From: Massilia litorea
GTDB lineage: Bacteria; Pseudomonadota; Gammaproteobacteria; Burkholderiales; Burkholderiaceae_D
Direction: 5' to 3'
Length of the DNA: 64,000 nt
Assembly: GCF_015101885.1 (NCBI RefSeq)
Contig: NZ_CP062941.1
Span: 434,001-498,000, forward strand
In this document: one piece after another, positions 46,271-55,979 of the stretch
Layout of the letters: the number at the start of each line of letters is the position of its first letter
Position numbering within the stretch: the stretch's first letter is position 1
The notes under the pieces: model-generated
What the model was told of the DNA's origin: nothing
Databases searched by the model: none
Seen by the model: the letters and a program-made list of their open reading frames with translations, nothing else
Made by a program: the position numbers and the translations under genes

Positions 46271-47713
46271 GTGAAAATACGTTCCATCCTGCCCGCCGTG
46301 CTGGCGCTGCTGGTCTCGAGCGGCGCGCCGGCGGCCGGCGGTCCCGCGGCAACGGGATCCAGGCCCGAAGCACGCACCTGCCACCTGCCCGGCTCCGAAG
46401 GGTCACTGCGCTGCCTTGCGGTCCCGGTGCCGCTCGACTACGCGCAACCCGCCAGGAAGGATCTGAAGATCCACGTCACAGTCGCACCGGCGTTTCGCGA
46501 GGGAGCCAAGGCCGACCCGCTGTTCGTGCTCGCAGGCGGGCCCGGCCAGGCCGGCAGCGAAGTGCTGATGCTGCTCTCGACCGCCTTCAAGCGCGTGCGC
46601 GCCACGCGCGACATCGTCTTCATCGACCAGCGCGGCACGGGATTGTCGGGCAAGCTCGATTGCAAGGAGCCGCCCGGACAGGAAACGATGAGCGACGCCG
46701 AACTCGAGGCCGAGGCGCGCCGCTGCGTCAGCACCAGCAAGACGCCGTTCGCGCTCTACAACACCGCGAATGCCGCGCGCGACCTCGAGGAAGTGCGGCG
46801 CGCGCTCGGCTACACGAAGGTCAACCTGTTCGGCGGCTCGTACGGCACCCGCCTCGGCCAGGCCTATGCGCGCGCGTTTCCGGCCAGCGTGCGCTCGCTG
46901 ATCCTCGACGGCGTAGCCGCGCCCGACCAGGTCATTCCGGCCGGCGGCCGCGATGCCCAGGCCGCGCTCGACAAGCTGTTCGAAGGCTGCCGCAAGGACG
47001 CGGGCTGCAACAAGGCCTATCCGAACCTGCGCGCCGAATTCGACAGCCTGGCCGCGCGCACCGAGGCCGGCATCAAGCTCTCGGTCGCCGACCCGCGCAC
47101 CGCGCAACCGGTCACCTTCACCATGACGGCGCAGCGCTTCAACGGCACCGTCCACAACATCCTGTATTCGCCGGCCGATGCGCGCCGCCTGCCCTTCCTG
47201 ATCCACAGCGCGTACCAGGGCCGCTGGGAGCCCTTCATCGCGCGCCACAACATCAGCGGCGACTTCGCCGGCGAAGGCGGCACCGCCGCCCTGCTCTACC
47301 TGGCCGTGGTCTGCGCCGAGGACGTGCCGCGCATGACGCCGGAGCTGATGAAGGAAGATGCCGCTGCCATCACACGCCCCTTGACCGGCCGCATTCCGGC
47401 CATGTGCAAGGACATGAAGGTGCCGGCCGTGCCGTATGCCGCGCCGACCACGATCGAGGCGCCGGCCCTGCTGCTGTCGGGCGCGCTCGACCCGGTCACG
47501 GCGCCGCGCCGTGCCGAAAGCGCGGCGCGCTACATGAAGAATGCGCGCCACCTGGTGGTGGCCAATGCCGGCCACGGCGTCTCGCAGCTCGGATGCGCGC
47601 CGCGCCTGCTGCGCGAATTCCTCGACAAGCCGGGCGCCGCGCTCGATGCGACATGCCTGGCCGAGATCCCGCCCCCGACCTTCCAGCTCGGCAGCGCCGG
47701 GCCGCAACCCTGA
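46271..47713 (+). CDS. Secreted alpha/beta hydrolase (TAP-like prolyl aminopeptidase type)
   Basis: 480 residues with a signal peptide (ILPAVLALLVSSGAPAAGG). Alpha/beta-hydrolase fold: oxyanion region FVLAGGPGQAGSE, DQRGTGLSG, nucleophile Ser190 in LFGGSYGTRLGQA, Asp in SGALDPVTAPR and His in VANAGHGVSQ. The C-terminal lid/domain is of the TAP type found in tripeptidyl aminopeptidases. Four or more Cys suggest disulfides in the periplasm. Ends 12 bases before an ABC ATPase gene, so it may be cotranscribed with the exporter and use or process its substrate; this is inference. The start has GAGGAG upstream. Confidence 0.93.
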   Translation: MKIRSILPAVLALLVSSGAPAAGGPAATGSRPEARTCHLPGSEGSLRCLAVPVPLDYAQPARKDLKIHVTVAPAFREGAKADPLFVLAGGPGQAGSEVLMLLSTAFKRVRATRDIVFIDQRGTGLSGKLDCKEPPGQETMSDAELEAEARRCVSTSKTPFALYNTANAARDLEEVRRALGYTKVNLFGGSYGTRLGQAYARAFPASVRSLILDGVAAPDQVIPAGGRDAQAALDKLFEGCRKDAGCNKAYPNLRAEFDSLAARTEAGIKLSVADPRTAQPVTFTMTAQRFNGTVHNILYSPADARRLPFLIHSAYQGRWEPFIARHNISGDFAGEGGTAALLYLAVVCAEDVPRMTPELMKEDAAAITRPLTGRIPAMCKDMKVPAVPYAAPTTIEAPALLLSGALDPVTAPRRAESAARYMKNARHLVVANAGHGVSQLGCAPRLLREFLDKPGAALDATCLAEIPPPTFQLGSAGPQP

Positions 47714-47725
47714 AGCGAGCTCCCC

Positions 47726-48453
<728 letters not shown>

Positions 48454-48457
<4 letters not shown>

Positions 48458-49638
48458 AGCCGCCATTTTTCATCATCTTCCTGAAAGAGCTGCGCGAAAC
48501 CCTGCGCGAAAAACGCACCGTCGGCCTGCTGGTGCTGTTCACGCTGATGTATCCGGTGATGTTCGGCGTCCTGATCCAGCAGCTGATCGACCGCGCCACC
48601 CGTTCCGAGCGCGAGGGCATCGAACTGGCGGTCATCGGCTCGAGCAAGGCCCCGACCCTGATGGCCCAGCTCAAGCAGAAGAACATCACGGTGCGCGACA
48701 CCCCGCCGATGGAAGAGCAGGCGATCCAGGACCTGCTCCAGAAAGGCAAGGTCGCGGGCGTGCTGCGCCTGTCCGACAAATTCGCCGACAACTACACGGC
48801 AATGCGCCCTGCCCGTATCGAGCTGTGGTACGACTCGGCCGCCGAGAAGAATGCGCAGCGGCGCGAAGTCGAGGACGTGCTGGAAGCCTATGGCGCCAAC
48901 GTGGCCAGCGCGCGCCTGCTGGCGCACGGGGTGTCGCCGGCGACGCTGGCGCCGATCCAGGTGCAGCGCTACGACACCGGCACCAATGCCTCGCGCTCGG
49001 CCGGCCTGATCGGCGGGATGCTCAGCATGCTGTTCTTCCCCGCTTTCTTCTGCGGCATGGCGGCCGCGATCGACAGCACCGCCGGCGAACGCGAACGGCG
49101 TTCGATGGAAGTGCTGATGGCCCAGCCGGCGCGCGCATGGGAGATCGTCACCGGCAAGTGGCTGATGGCCGGCTTCCTCGCCGTGTCCGGCCTCACCCTG
49201 GAACTGCTGCTGGCGCACGGGGTGCTGTCCTGGCTGCCGCTGGAAGAGCTGGGCATGTCGTGGAGCCTGAACTGGGGCGACATCGCGCTGGTCTGCCTGG
49301 TCTCCCTGCCGCTGGCGCTGCTGGCCGCCGCGCTCCAGATTGCCCTGGCGATGAACGCGAAATCGTTCAAGGAAGCGCAAAGCACGCTCAGCATCGTGCT
49401 GCTGCTGCCGATGGTGCCCGGCGTCGTGGTCTCGATGATGGACCTGAAAACCTCGCTCTGGATGTATGCGGTGCCGATGCTGTCGAACCAGACCCTGCTG
49501 CGCGAAATGGCGAAGGGCGTCGAGGTCGGCCTGCTGCCCTTCCTGCTTACCTTCTTCAGCGCGGCGCTGCCGGCGCTGGCCATCGTCGCCTTCGCCGGCT
49601 GGCGCATGAAGAGCGAGCGCTACGTGCTGGCCGTGTAG
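48454..49638 (+). CDS. ABC-2 type transporter permease (NatB-like)
   Basis: 394 residues from the ATG at 48454. An N-terminal helix (VGLLVLFTLMYPVMFGVLIQ), a large external domain (residues ~50-180), and five more helices, with the ABC-2 segment DSTAGERERRSMEVLMAQPA then WEIVTGKWLMAGFLAVSGLT. The layout matches NatB, partner of NatA. The pair would export an unidentified compound or ion. Terminated at 49660-49697. Confidence 0.93.
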
Positions 49639-49659
49639 GAAGCTGTCCCGGCAGGGAGG

Positions 49660-49697
49660 AAAACAGCCCACCCCGGCACGCCGCGGTGGGCTGTTTT
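49660..49697 (+). terminator. Rho-independent terminator of the NatAB-like operon
   Basis: ACAGCCCACC, 12-base loop, GGTGGGCTGT followed by TTT, with an A-run on the other side, so it could act in both directions. Confidence 0.88.
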
Positions 49698-49731
49698 ACA
49701 ATGACCGCCACCTTATAGCGGAGAAACCCAC

Positions 49732-50154
49732 ATGGAAGTCAAAGTCAGCTGGAACGGCCCCTCGGGCATGAGTTTTCGCGCCCAGACCGGATCGGGCCAC
49801 ATGGTCTCGATGGACGGTGCGCCGGAAGGCGGCGGCCACAACCTGGCGCCGCGGCCGATGGAGATGGTGCTGGTCGGCACCGGCGGCTGCACGGCCTACG
49901 ACGTGGTATTGATCCTCAAGCGCGGGCGCGAGAACGTGATCGGCTGCGACGTCACGCTGCAGGCCGAGCGGGCGGAGACGGATCCGAAGATTTTCACGAA
50001 GATCAATTTTCACTTCGTGGTGACGGGGAAGAACCTGAAGCCGGCGGCCGTCGAGCGCGCCGTCAAACTGTCGCACGAGAAGTACTGCTCGGCCTCGATC
50101 ATGCTGGCGGCGATGGCGGAGATCACGCATTCGATCGAGATTGTCGAAGCCTGA
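49732..50154 (+). CDS. OsmC family protein
   Basis: 140 residues, MEVKVSWNGPSGMSFRAQTG, with GGAGAAACCC before the ATG. The OsmC fold has the first redox Cys in VGTGGCTAYDVVLILK and the second in LSHEKYCSASIMLA. The subgroup is YhfA-like rather than Ohr. Function is probably thiol peroxidase activity, inferred from the Cys pair; YhfA members are uncharacterised. The true Ohr of this chromosome lies at 60174-60599. Confidence 0.92.
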   Translation: MEVKVSWNGPSGMSFRAQTGSGHMVSMDGAPEGGGHNLAPRPMEMVLVGTGGCTAYDVVLILKRGRENVIGCDVTLQAERAETDPKIFTKINFHFVVTGKNLKPAAVERAVKLSHEKYCSASIMLAAMAEITHSIEIVEA

Positions 50155-50226
50155 CGCGGCCAGCGCCATCATGCCGGTATGCGCATTGCGCGGATACCGG
50201 TGACGGTGTGGCGTGCACCGGCACGA

Positions 50227-50253
50227 ACGCGTGGGCTCGGGAGCCCACCCTAC
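50227..50253. repeat. Half REP-like element E
   Basis: ACGCGTGGGCTC, loop GG, GAGCCCACCCTAC, one hairpin like the right arm of complete copies. It lies between the convergent osmC-like and coq7 genes. Confidence 0.8.
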
Positions 50254-50288
50254 GTTACGCCAGCGCCGCAGGGATACGCACCAACGAC

Positions 50289-50933
50289 TTACAAATAATA
50301 CGCCGTCGTCGTCATCACTTTCGACATCGCGCGCATGATCAGCTTGACCGGCACCGGCATCTCCGCCGCGCCCAGGGCCTGGGCGGCATCGCCATGGGCG
50401 ACTTCATCGAGGCGCATCTGCTCGACGATCGCGCGCGACTTGGCGTCCCCCGCCGGCAGCTGCTCGAGGTGGCTGTTCAGGTGCGCTTCGACCTGGCGCT
50501 CGGTCTCGACGACGAAACCCAGGCTGCGCGCGTCGCCCAGCTTGGCGGCCACGGTTCCCATTGCGTAGGCGCCCGCGTACCAGAGCGGGTTGAGCACGCT
50601 CGGCTGCGAGCCGAGTTCGGCCAAGCGCTGCGCGGTCCAGGCCAGGTGGTCCTCTTCTTCACGGCCGGCCTGCTCGAACTGGGCGCGCATGCCGGCACTT
50701 TGCGCGTGGCGCGCCTGCGAATCGTAGAGCGCCTGGGCGCAGACTTCGCCGACATGGTTCACGCGCATCAGGCCGGCGCTATGGCGCTGTTCGCGCTCGT
50801 CGAGTTCGCAGTCGACGGCATGCGCCGCCGGGTTCGCGCGCGAGGCCGCCGCCACGCCGCCGACCACGCGCAGCGCCTTGTCGAAGCCGACGATCAGGTC
50901 GTCGAGTGGACTGATGAAAGGGTTGGCTCGCAT
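50289..50933 (-). CDS. coq7: 3-demethoxyubiquinol 3-hydroxylase
   Basis: 214 residues from the ATG at 50933 (AAGGAC upstream), in ubiquinone synthesis. Di-iron carboxylate ligands: Glu in [14 protein letters not shown], ExxH in EEEDHLAWT, Glu in [11 protein letters not shown] and ExxH in [10 protein letters not shown] membrane-associated, oxygen-using hydroxylase. It replaces UbiF, as is usual in betaproteobacteria. Transcribed alone; its promoter faces the next gene across a 230-base region. Confidence 0.96.
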   Translation of the reverse strand: MRANPFISPLDDLIVGFDKALRVVGGVAAASRANPAAHAVDCELDEREQRHSAGLMRVNHVGEVCAQALYDSQARHAQSAGMRAQFEQAGREEEDHLAWTAQRLAELGSQPSVLNPLWYAGAYAMGTVAAKLGDARSLGFVVETERQVEAHLNSHLEQLPAGDAKSRAIVEQMRLDEVAHGDAAQALGAAEMPVPVKLIMRAMSKVMTTTAYYL

Positions 50934-51163
50934 AGGATGTCCTTCGTCGCGGGAAAACCACATTATATGCGCCGTGCCTGCCGCTTGCCGCGCTGCTAAA
51001 CGAGCACGTCCTGCCCCGCCTTTTTTGCACTCTGGCCGCCCCTGTGCGCCGTGCGTCGCACGGGTCCGCCCGAGTCAGCCATTAGGGCATACAATGCATT
51101 CGTCAAAAAAAGCTTGGCGGAAATGAAACTGACCGCTTTGCAAAGTATTCATCTGGAGTCCGC

Positions 51164-52057
51164 ATGGAATTACGCATCCGCAATTTGTCCAAGACCTACG
51201 CCAACGGCGTGGTGGCGCTGGACAAGGTCACGCTGAACATCCCGCCCGGGATGTTCGGCCTGCTGGGGCCGAACGGCGCCGGCAAGTCGACCCTGATGCG
51301 CATCCTCGCCACACTGCAGGAATGCGATGCCGGCTCGGTCTTCCTGGACGATATCGACGTCCTCGACGAAAAGGACGAGGTGCGCCGCATGCTCGGCTAC
51401 CTGCCGCAGGATTTCGGGGTCTACCCGCGCGTCACCGCCTATGAGCTGCTCGACCATTTCGCCCAGCTGAAAGGCATCGCGAACCGCAACCGGCGGCGCG
51501 AGGTCGTCGACGGCCTGCTCCAGCAAACGAATCTGTTCGAGGTGCGCCACCAGAAGCTGGGCACCTTCTCGGGCGGCATGCGCCAGCGTTTCGGCGTGGC
51601 GCAAGCCCTGATCGGGGACCCGCAGCTGATCATCGTCGACGAGCCGACCGCCGGCCTCGATCCGCAGGAGCGGGTGCGCTTCCACAACCTGCTGTCCGAC
51701 ATCGGCGCCGACAAGACGGTGCTGCTGTCGACCCACATCGTCTCGGACGTGGCCGACCTGTGCGCCAACATGGCGATCATTAACAAGGGCCACGTACTGC
51801 TGTGCGGCGAACCGGCGCGCCTGATCGAGGGAATCGAAGAAAACATCTGGGCGCGCTTCGTCGACAAGGCCGACCTGCCGCTGTTCCAGAAGCAGCACAC
51901 GGTGATCTCGACGCGCCTGCGCGCCGGGCGCACGCTGATCCACGTGTATGCCGAGGGCGACCCCGGCATGGGTTTCGAGGAAGCCCATGCCAGCCTGGAG
52001 GACGTCTATTTCGCCACCATCGCCGGCCGCCACAACTTCCAGGCCGGGAACTGCTGA
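51164..52057 (+). CDS. ABC transporter ATP-binding protein
   Basis: 297 residues. Walker A LLGPNGAGKSTLMR, Q-loop LPQDFGVYPRVT, signature FSGGMRQRFGVAQALIGD, Walker B IIVDEPTAGLDPQER and H-switch STHIVSDVA. The C-terminal ~70 residues (GEPARLIEGIEENIWARFVD) form an extra domain seen in ATPases paired with ABC-2 permeases. It precedes the permease/M1 fusion by three bases and must form one transporter with it. TACAAT in the 200-base upstream region could be its -10. Confidence 0.95.
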   Translation: MELRIRNLSKTYANGVVALDKVTLNIPPGMFGLLGPNGAGKSTLMRILATLQECDAGSVFLDDIDVLDEKDEVRRMLGYLPQDFGVYPRVTAYELLDHFAQLKGIANRNRRREVVDGLLQQTNLFEVRHQKLGTFSGGMRQRFGVAQALIGDPQLIIVDEPTAGLDPQERVRFHNLLSDIGADKTVLLSTHIVSDVADLCANMAIINKGHVLLCGEPARLIEGIEENIWARFVDKADLPLFQKQHTVISTRLRAGRTLIHVYAEGDPGMGFEEAHASLEDVYFATIAGRHNFQAGNC

Positions 52058-52060
52058 TCG

Positions 52061-55000
52061 ATGGCAGCGCTTCTTTCCATTGCCCGGTTCGAGCTGCGCG
52101 GACGCCTCAGGCAGGTATCGACCTGGGTCTGCTTCTTCGCCTTCCTCGCCCTGGCGATATTGTGGACGGCCGCCGCCGGCGGCGTGTTCAAGGATACCGT
52201 GGTCGCCTTCGGCTCGCGCGTGCTGATCGACGGCCCGCGCCAGGTGGCCTTGTCGACCGCCTTCCTCGGCTGTACGGCCGTGGTCGTGATCGCCGCCTTC
52301 ATGGGGCGCGCCGTGCAGCAGGACTTCGAGCACGGCATGCACCATTTCTTCTTCAGCGCCCCGATCCCGAAATACGCCTATGTGTTCGGGCGCTTCCTCG
52401 GCGCCTGGGCGATCCTCGCCTTCGTGTTTGCAGCGATTCCGCTCGGGTCCTGGCTCGGCAGCCTGCTGCCGGGGATCGACCCCGACCGCGTCGGCGCAGC
52501 CGGGCCGCTGACCTATGTGCTGCCCTGGCTGCTGACGCTCTTGCCCAACCTGTTCATCTTCGGGGCGATCTTCTTCGTGCTGGCGGCGCTCACGCGGCGC
52601 ATGCTGCCGGTGTATGTCGCCAGCATCGTGCTGATGGTGGGCTACACGATCGCGCCCTCGATCGCGCGCGACTTCGACTATAAAACCCTGGCCGCGCTGA
52701 TCGATCCCTTCGCCACCACGGCGCTGCTGCGCCTGACCGAATACTGGCCGATCGCCGAACGCAATGCGCGCCCGGTCCTGCTCGAGGGCGTGTATCTGGC
52801 CAACCGCCTGATCTGGTGCGGCTTCGGCCTGGCCGTGCTGCTGCTCGGTTACTGGCGCTTCCACCTGGTCGGTTTGCTCGAGTCGCGCAGCCTGGACCCG
52901 CGCGGCCCGGGCGAGGCGGCGCCGACCCTGTCACAGGCGGCGGTCAACACGCGCGAGCAACCGGACTTCGCCCGCCGCAGCCTGGTCGTGCTGCTGGCCA
53001 GGGAAGCGCTGCTGCACCTGCGCCAGTCGGTGGCCACGCTGCCCTTCGCGCTGATCGCCCTGGCCGGCATGGCCCTGATCGCGGTCGGCAGCTTCGACAT
53101 CGGCCGCCTGCACGGCGCGCGTACCTATCCCGTGACCTGGCAGATGCTGGAACTGGTACGCGACGTGTTCTCGTGGTATATCGTGATCGTGACGGTCTTC
53201 TACGCCAGCCAGCTCGTATGGCGCGAGCGCGATGCGGGGACCAGCCAGCTGTTCGACGTGCTGCCGGTGCCGGGCTGGCTGGCGCCGCTCTCGAAGACCC
53301 TGGCGCTGGTCGCGATGCAGGCGCTGCTGCTGTTCCTGGCGATGCTCGCGGCGATGCTGTGCCAGCTGGTACGCGGCTATTTCGCGCTCGAGCCGGGCCT
53401 GTACCTGCACACCCTGTTCACGATTTTGCTGCCGCAGTACGCGCTGCTGGCGGTGCCGGCGATCGCGGTGCAGGCGTTCTGCAACCGCAAATACCTCGGC
53501 TATGCGGTGCTGGCGGCGCTCGGCGTGGCGGGCATCGCCCTGCGCGGACGCGGCCTCGACCACCTGCTGCTGCCCTACACGGGCTTCCCGCCGCTCGACT
53601 ATTCGGGCATGAACGGCTACGGCTACGAGCTGCTGCGCGAACGGGTGCTGTCGCTGTACTGGGGCGGCCTGGCCCTGATCCTGCTGGTGGCCAGCGTGGT
53701 GCTGTGGCCGCGCGGCGTGAACGCCGAACTGCGCAGCCGCTGGCGCCTGGCGCGCCAGAACCTCACGCTGCCGATCCTCGGCGCCTTCGGCGCCGGCCTG
53801 CTCATCTTCGCCGGCACTGGCGCCCTGCTCTGGTACGAGCTGGACGTGGCGGGCAACTACCGCACCACACACGCCGCCGAGGCACGCCGCGCCGCCTACG
53901 AAACCCTGTACCGGCGCTACGCCCGGCTGCCGCAGCCGGCGCTCACCACGGTCGACCTGCGCGTCGACCTCCACCCGCGCAGCCGCACCCTGGCGGTGCA
54001 GGGCCACTACCAGCTGCAGAACCGCGGCGCGGCGCCGCTGCTCGACGTGATCCTGTACCAGGAGCCGGGCACCGACCTGGCGGCGCGCCTGTCGGAGCCG
54101 GCGACACTGGTCACGAGCGACCGCGAGCGCGGCTTCTTCCACTATCGGCTGGCACGCCCGCTGATGCCGGGCGCGCGCCTGGCGCTCGCGTTCGAACTCA
54201 GCGCCGCGCCGGGCGGCCTGCTCGGCATCGGCAGCGACACGCCGGTGGCCACGAACGGCAGCTTCTTCACGAACGAGGCGCTGCCGCGCATCGGCTACCA
54301 GGCCGCGGTCGAGCTGGACGACGCGCGTGACCGCCGCCGCCACGGCCTGCCGCCGCGCGTGGCGCCGGCCGCCCCGCTGCCGCAGCAGATCGCCTTCAGC
54401 GCCATCGTCGGCACCGCCGTCGACCAGGTGGCGGTGGCGCCGGGCACGCTCGAGCGCGAGTGGATCGCCAATGAGCGGCGCTACTTCCATTACCGCTCCG
54501 ACGGCGCCATCCCGAACGATTATGCGATCGCCTCGGCGCGCTATGCGGTGCGCCACGAGCGCTGGCAGGACGTCGCCATCGACGCCTATTTCGCGCCCGG
54601 GCACGAGGCGAATGTCGAACGGCTGCTGCGCGGGGCCAGCGCCGCCCTCGACTACGGCACCGGCCAGTTCGGGCCCTACGGCCAGCACGACCTGCGCCTG
54701 GTCGAGACGCCGCGCCGGAGCGGCAGGCCGCACGGCTTCCCGGGCATGCTCGCCCTGCCGGAACACGGCGCCTTCATCGCGCGCACCGACAGCAAGGCGA
54801 GCGGCAAGGACGCCGGCATCGATTATCCGCTCTACACGGCTGCCTGGAGCACCGCGCACCAGTGGTGGGCGCGCCAGCCGGGCGGCGCCCTGCTGGCGGA
54901 CAGCCTGGCCGAATACACGGCGCTGATGGCGGTGCGCCGCAGCGCCGGGGCGTCCGCGATGCGGCGCTACCTGCGCGAGGACCTGCACTCCTACCTGATG

Positions 55001-55576
55001 GGCCGTGCGCTGGCCAGCCGCGAACGGCCGCTGGCCGACTACGTGGACGAGGTCTGGTTGCGCCGCAGCAAGGGCGGAATCGCGCTCTACCTGCTGCAGG
55101 ATCTGCTGGGCGAAGAGCGGGTGAACGGCGTGCTGCGCAAGCTCGCCATGCAAGCCGGCCCCACCCCCGACATGGCGGCGCTGGCGGCGGCCCTGCGCGC
55201 GGTGGCGCCGGCCGACAAGGCCTACCTGGTGCACGACCTGTTCGAGGACATCGTGCTCTACGAGAACCGCGCCGACAGCGCCAGCGCGCGCCAGCTGGCC
55301 GATGGCAGGTACGAAGTGACGCTCCACGCCAGTGCGGCCAAGGTGCGCGCCGGGGCGCCGGTCGAACAGGACCTGCCGCTGGCCGACTACATCGAATTTG
55401 GCGTCGACGACCGCGCCGGCAACCCTTTGGCGCGCGAACGGCGCAAGGTCACCGGCCATGCACAGCGCATCGTCTTCGTCGTCGCCGCCCGCCCGGGCCG
55501 CGCCGGAATCGACCCTGACCACAAGCTGATCGACAAGAAGCCCACGGATAACATGGTTGTAGTCGACAACGGGTAA
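52061..55576 (+). CDS. ABC-2 permease fused to a degenerate M1 aminopeptidase-like domain
   Basis: 1171 residues. The first half holds a dozen or so hydrophobic helices in two ABC-2-like blocks (roughly 15-270 and 310-590), each with four or more helices. The second half (from ~640) is a soluble, M1-type part exposed outside: beta-rich N-domain ([20 protein letters not shown]) then a gluzincin-like domain. At the zinc site where HExxHQWW is expected the sequence is WSTAHQWW (W929, S930, H933), so the first His and catalytic Glu are gone, and the downstream acidic ligand region is also changed and shortened. It is therefore probably non-catalytic. Partner ATPase is immediately upstream. Confidence 0.85.
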   Translation: MAALLSIARFELRGRLRQVSTWVCFFAFLALAILWTAAAGGVFKDTVVAFGSRVLIDGPRQVALSTAFLGCTAVVVIAAFMGRAVQQDFEHGMHHFFFSAPIPKYAYVFGRFLGAWAILAFVFAAIPLGSWLGSLLPGIDPDRVGAAGPLTYVLPWLLTLLPNLFIFGAIFFVLAALTRRMLPVYVASIVLMVGYTIAPSIARDFDYKTLAALIDPFATTALLRLTEYWPIAERNARPVLLEGVYLANRLIWCGFGLAVLLLGYWRFHLVGLLESRSLDPRGPGEAAPTLSQAAVNTREQPDFARRSLVVLLAREALLHLRQSVATLPFALIALAGMALIAVGSFDIGRLHGARTYPVTWQMLELVRDVFSWYIVIVTVFYASQLVWRERDAGTSQLFDVLPVPGWLAPLSKTLALVAMQALLLFLAMLAAMLCQLVRGYFALEPGLYLHTLFTILLPQYALLAVPAIAVQAFCNRKYLGYAVLAALGVAGIALRGRGLDHLLLPYTGFPPLDYSGMNGYGYELLRERVLSLYWGGLALILLVASVVLWPRGVNAELRSRWRLARQNLTLPILGAFGAGLLIFAGTGALLWYELDVAGNYRTTHAAEARRAAYETLYRRYARLPQPALTTVDLRVDLHPRSRTLAVQGHYQLQNRGAAPLLDVILYQEPGTDLAARLSEPATLVTSDRERGFFHYRLARPLMPGARLALAFELSAAPGGLLGIGSDTPVATNGSFFTNEALPRIGYQAAVELDDARDRRRHGLPPRVAPAAPLPQQIAFSAIVGTAVDQVAVAPGTLEREWIANERRYFHYRSDGAIPNDYAIASARYAVRHERWQDVAIDAYFAPGHEANVERLLRGASAALDYGTGQFGPYGQHDLRLVETPRRSGRPHGFPGMLALPEHGAFIARTDSKASGKDAGIDYPLYTAAWSTAHQWWARQPGGALLADSLAEYTALMAVRRSAGASAMRRYLREDLHSYLMGRALASRERPLADYVDEVWLRRSKGGIALYLLQDLLGEERVNGVLRKLAMQAGPTPDMAALAAALRAVAPADKAYLVHDLFEDIVLYENRADSASARQLADGRYEVTLHASAAKVRAGAPVEQDLPLADYIEFGVDDRAGNPLARERRKVTGHAQRIVFVVAARPGRAGIDPDHKLIDKKPTDNMVVVDNG

Positions 55577-55618
55577 AAGTCGCGATATTATCGAGACACT
55601 ATTACATTGAGGTTAAAG

Positions 55619-55828
55619 ATGTCGACCATGCTTGCCGAAGTTTGCGAAAAAATTCAGCTCCTCAATGCCGAGGAAAAGCATGAGGTGCTGCGTGTCCTGT
55701 TGCAGGACATCGACGATCTTGCCGATGCGGACGCCGACGAGGCCTGGCGCGACGAAGTCGTGCGCCGGGTAAAGGCGATCCGCAACGGCGAGGCCGCGAT
55801 CCGCGCCTTGCAGGACTGGCAGGAGTGA
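55619..55828 (+). CDS. Addiction-module antitoxin-like protein, without toxin
   Basis: 69 residues from the ATG at 55619 (GAGG upstream). It matches the small 'addiction module component' type: helical N-terminus (EVCEKIQLLNAEEKHEVLRV), acidic middle (DDLADADADEAWRDEVVRRV) and a final Gly-Glu turn (AIRNGEAAI) that usually precedes a toxin-binding tail. Normally a RelE/ParE toxin follows; here the next 150 bases hold only a terminator and the convergent topB. An orphan antitoxin remnant or a stand-alone regulator is possible. Confidence 0.7.
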   Translation: MSTMLAEVCEKIQLLNAEEKHEVLRVLLQDIDDLADADADEAWRDEVVRRVKAIRNGEAAIRALQDWQE

Positions 55829-55927
55829 GCCGCGCAGTGGCGAACGCCGCGCCGGCACGCCGCGACACTTATCCGAATCGGGTAACTGTATAAACAATAC
55901 AGGATAATCAGCACTCAGCGACAGACG

Positions 55928-55962
55928 AAAAAAAACCGCGACCCGGGGGCCGCGGTTTTTTT
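55928..55962. terminator. Bidirectional rho-independent terminator
   Basis: AACCGCG with inner CCC/GGG pairing and CGCGGTT, flanked by A and T runs on either side, between the convergent antitoxin-like gene and topB. Confidence 0.92.
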
Positions 55963-55979
55963 ATGCCCGCTCGCCGGGC

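Noticed and set aside
49732..50154. Second Ohr peroxidase
   Set aside because: The Cys motifs have OsmC/YhfA-type surroundings and not the Ohr AACF and CPYSNATR context, so it is called OsmC family only.
52931..55522. 863-codon open frame opposite the permease/M1 gene
   Set aside because: Same antisense artefact; composition is that of a shadow frame and no motif is present.
55829..55927. Toxin partner of the antitoxin-like gene
   Set aside because: Only about 100 bases before the terminator, with no RelE/ParE-like frame on either strand.
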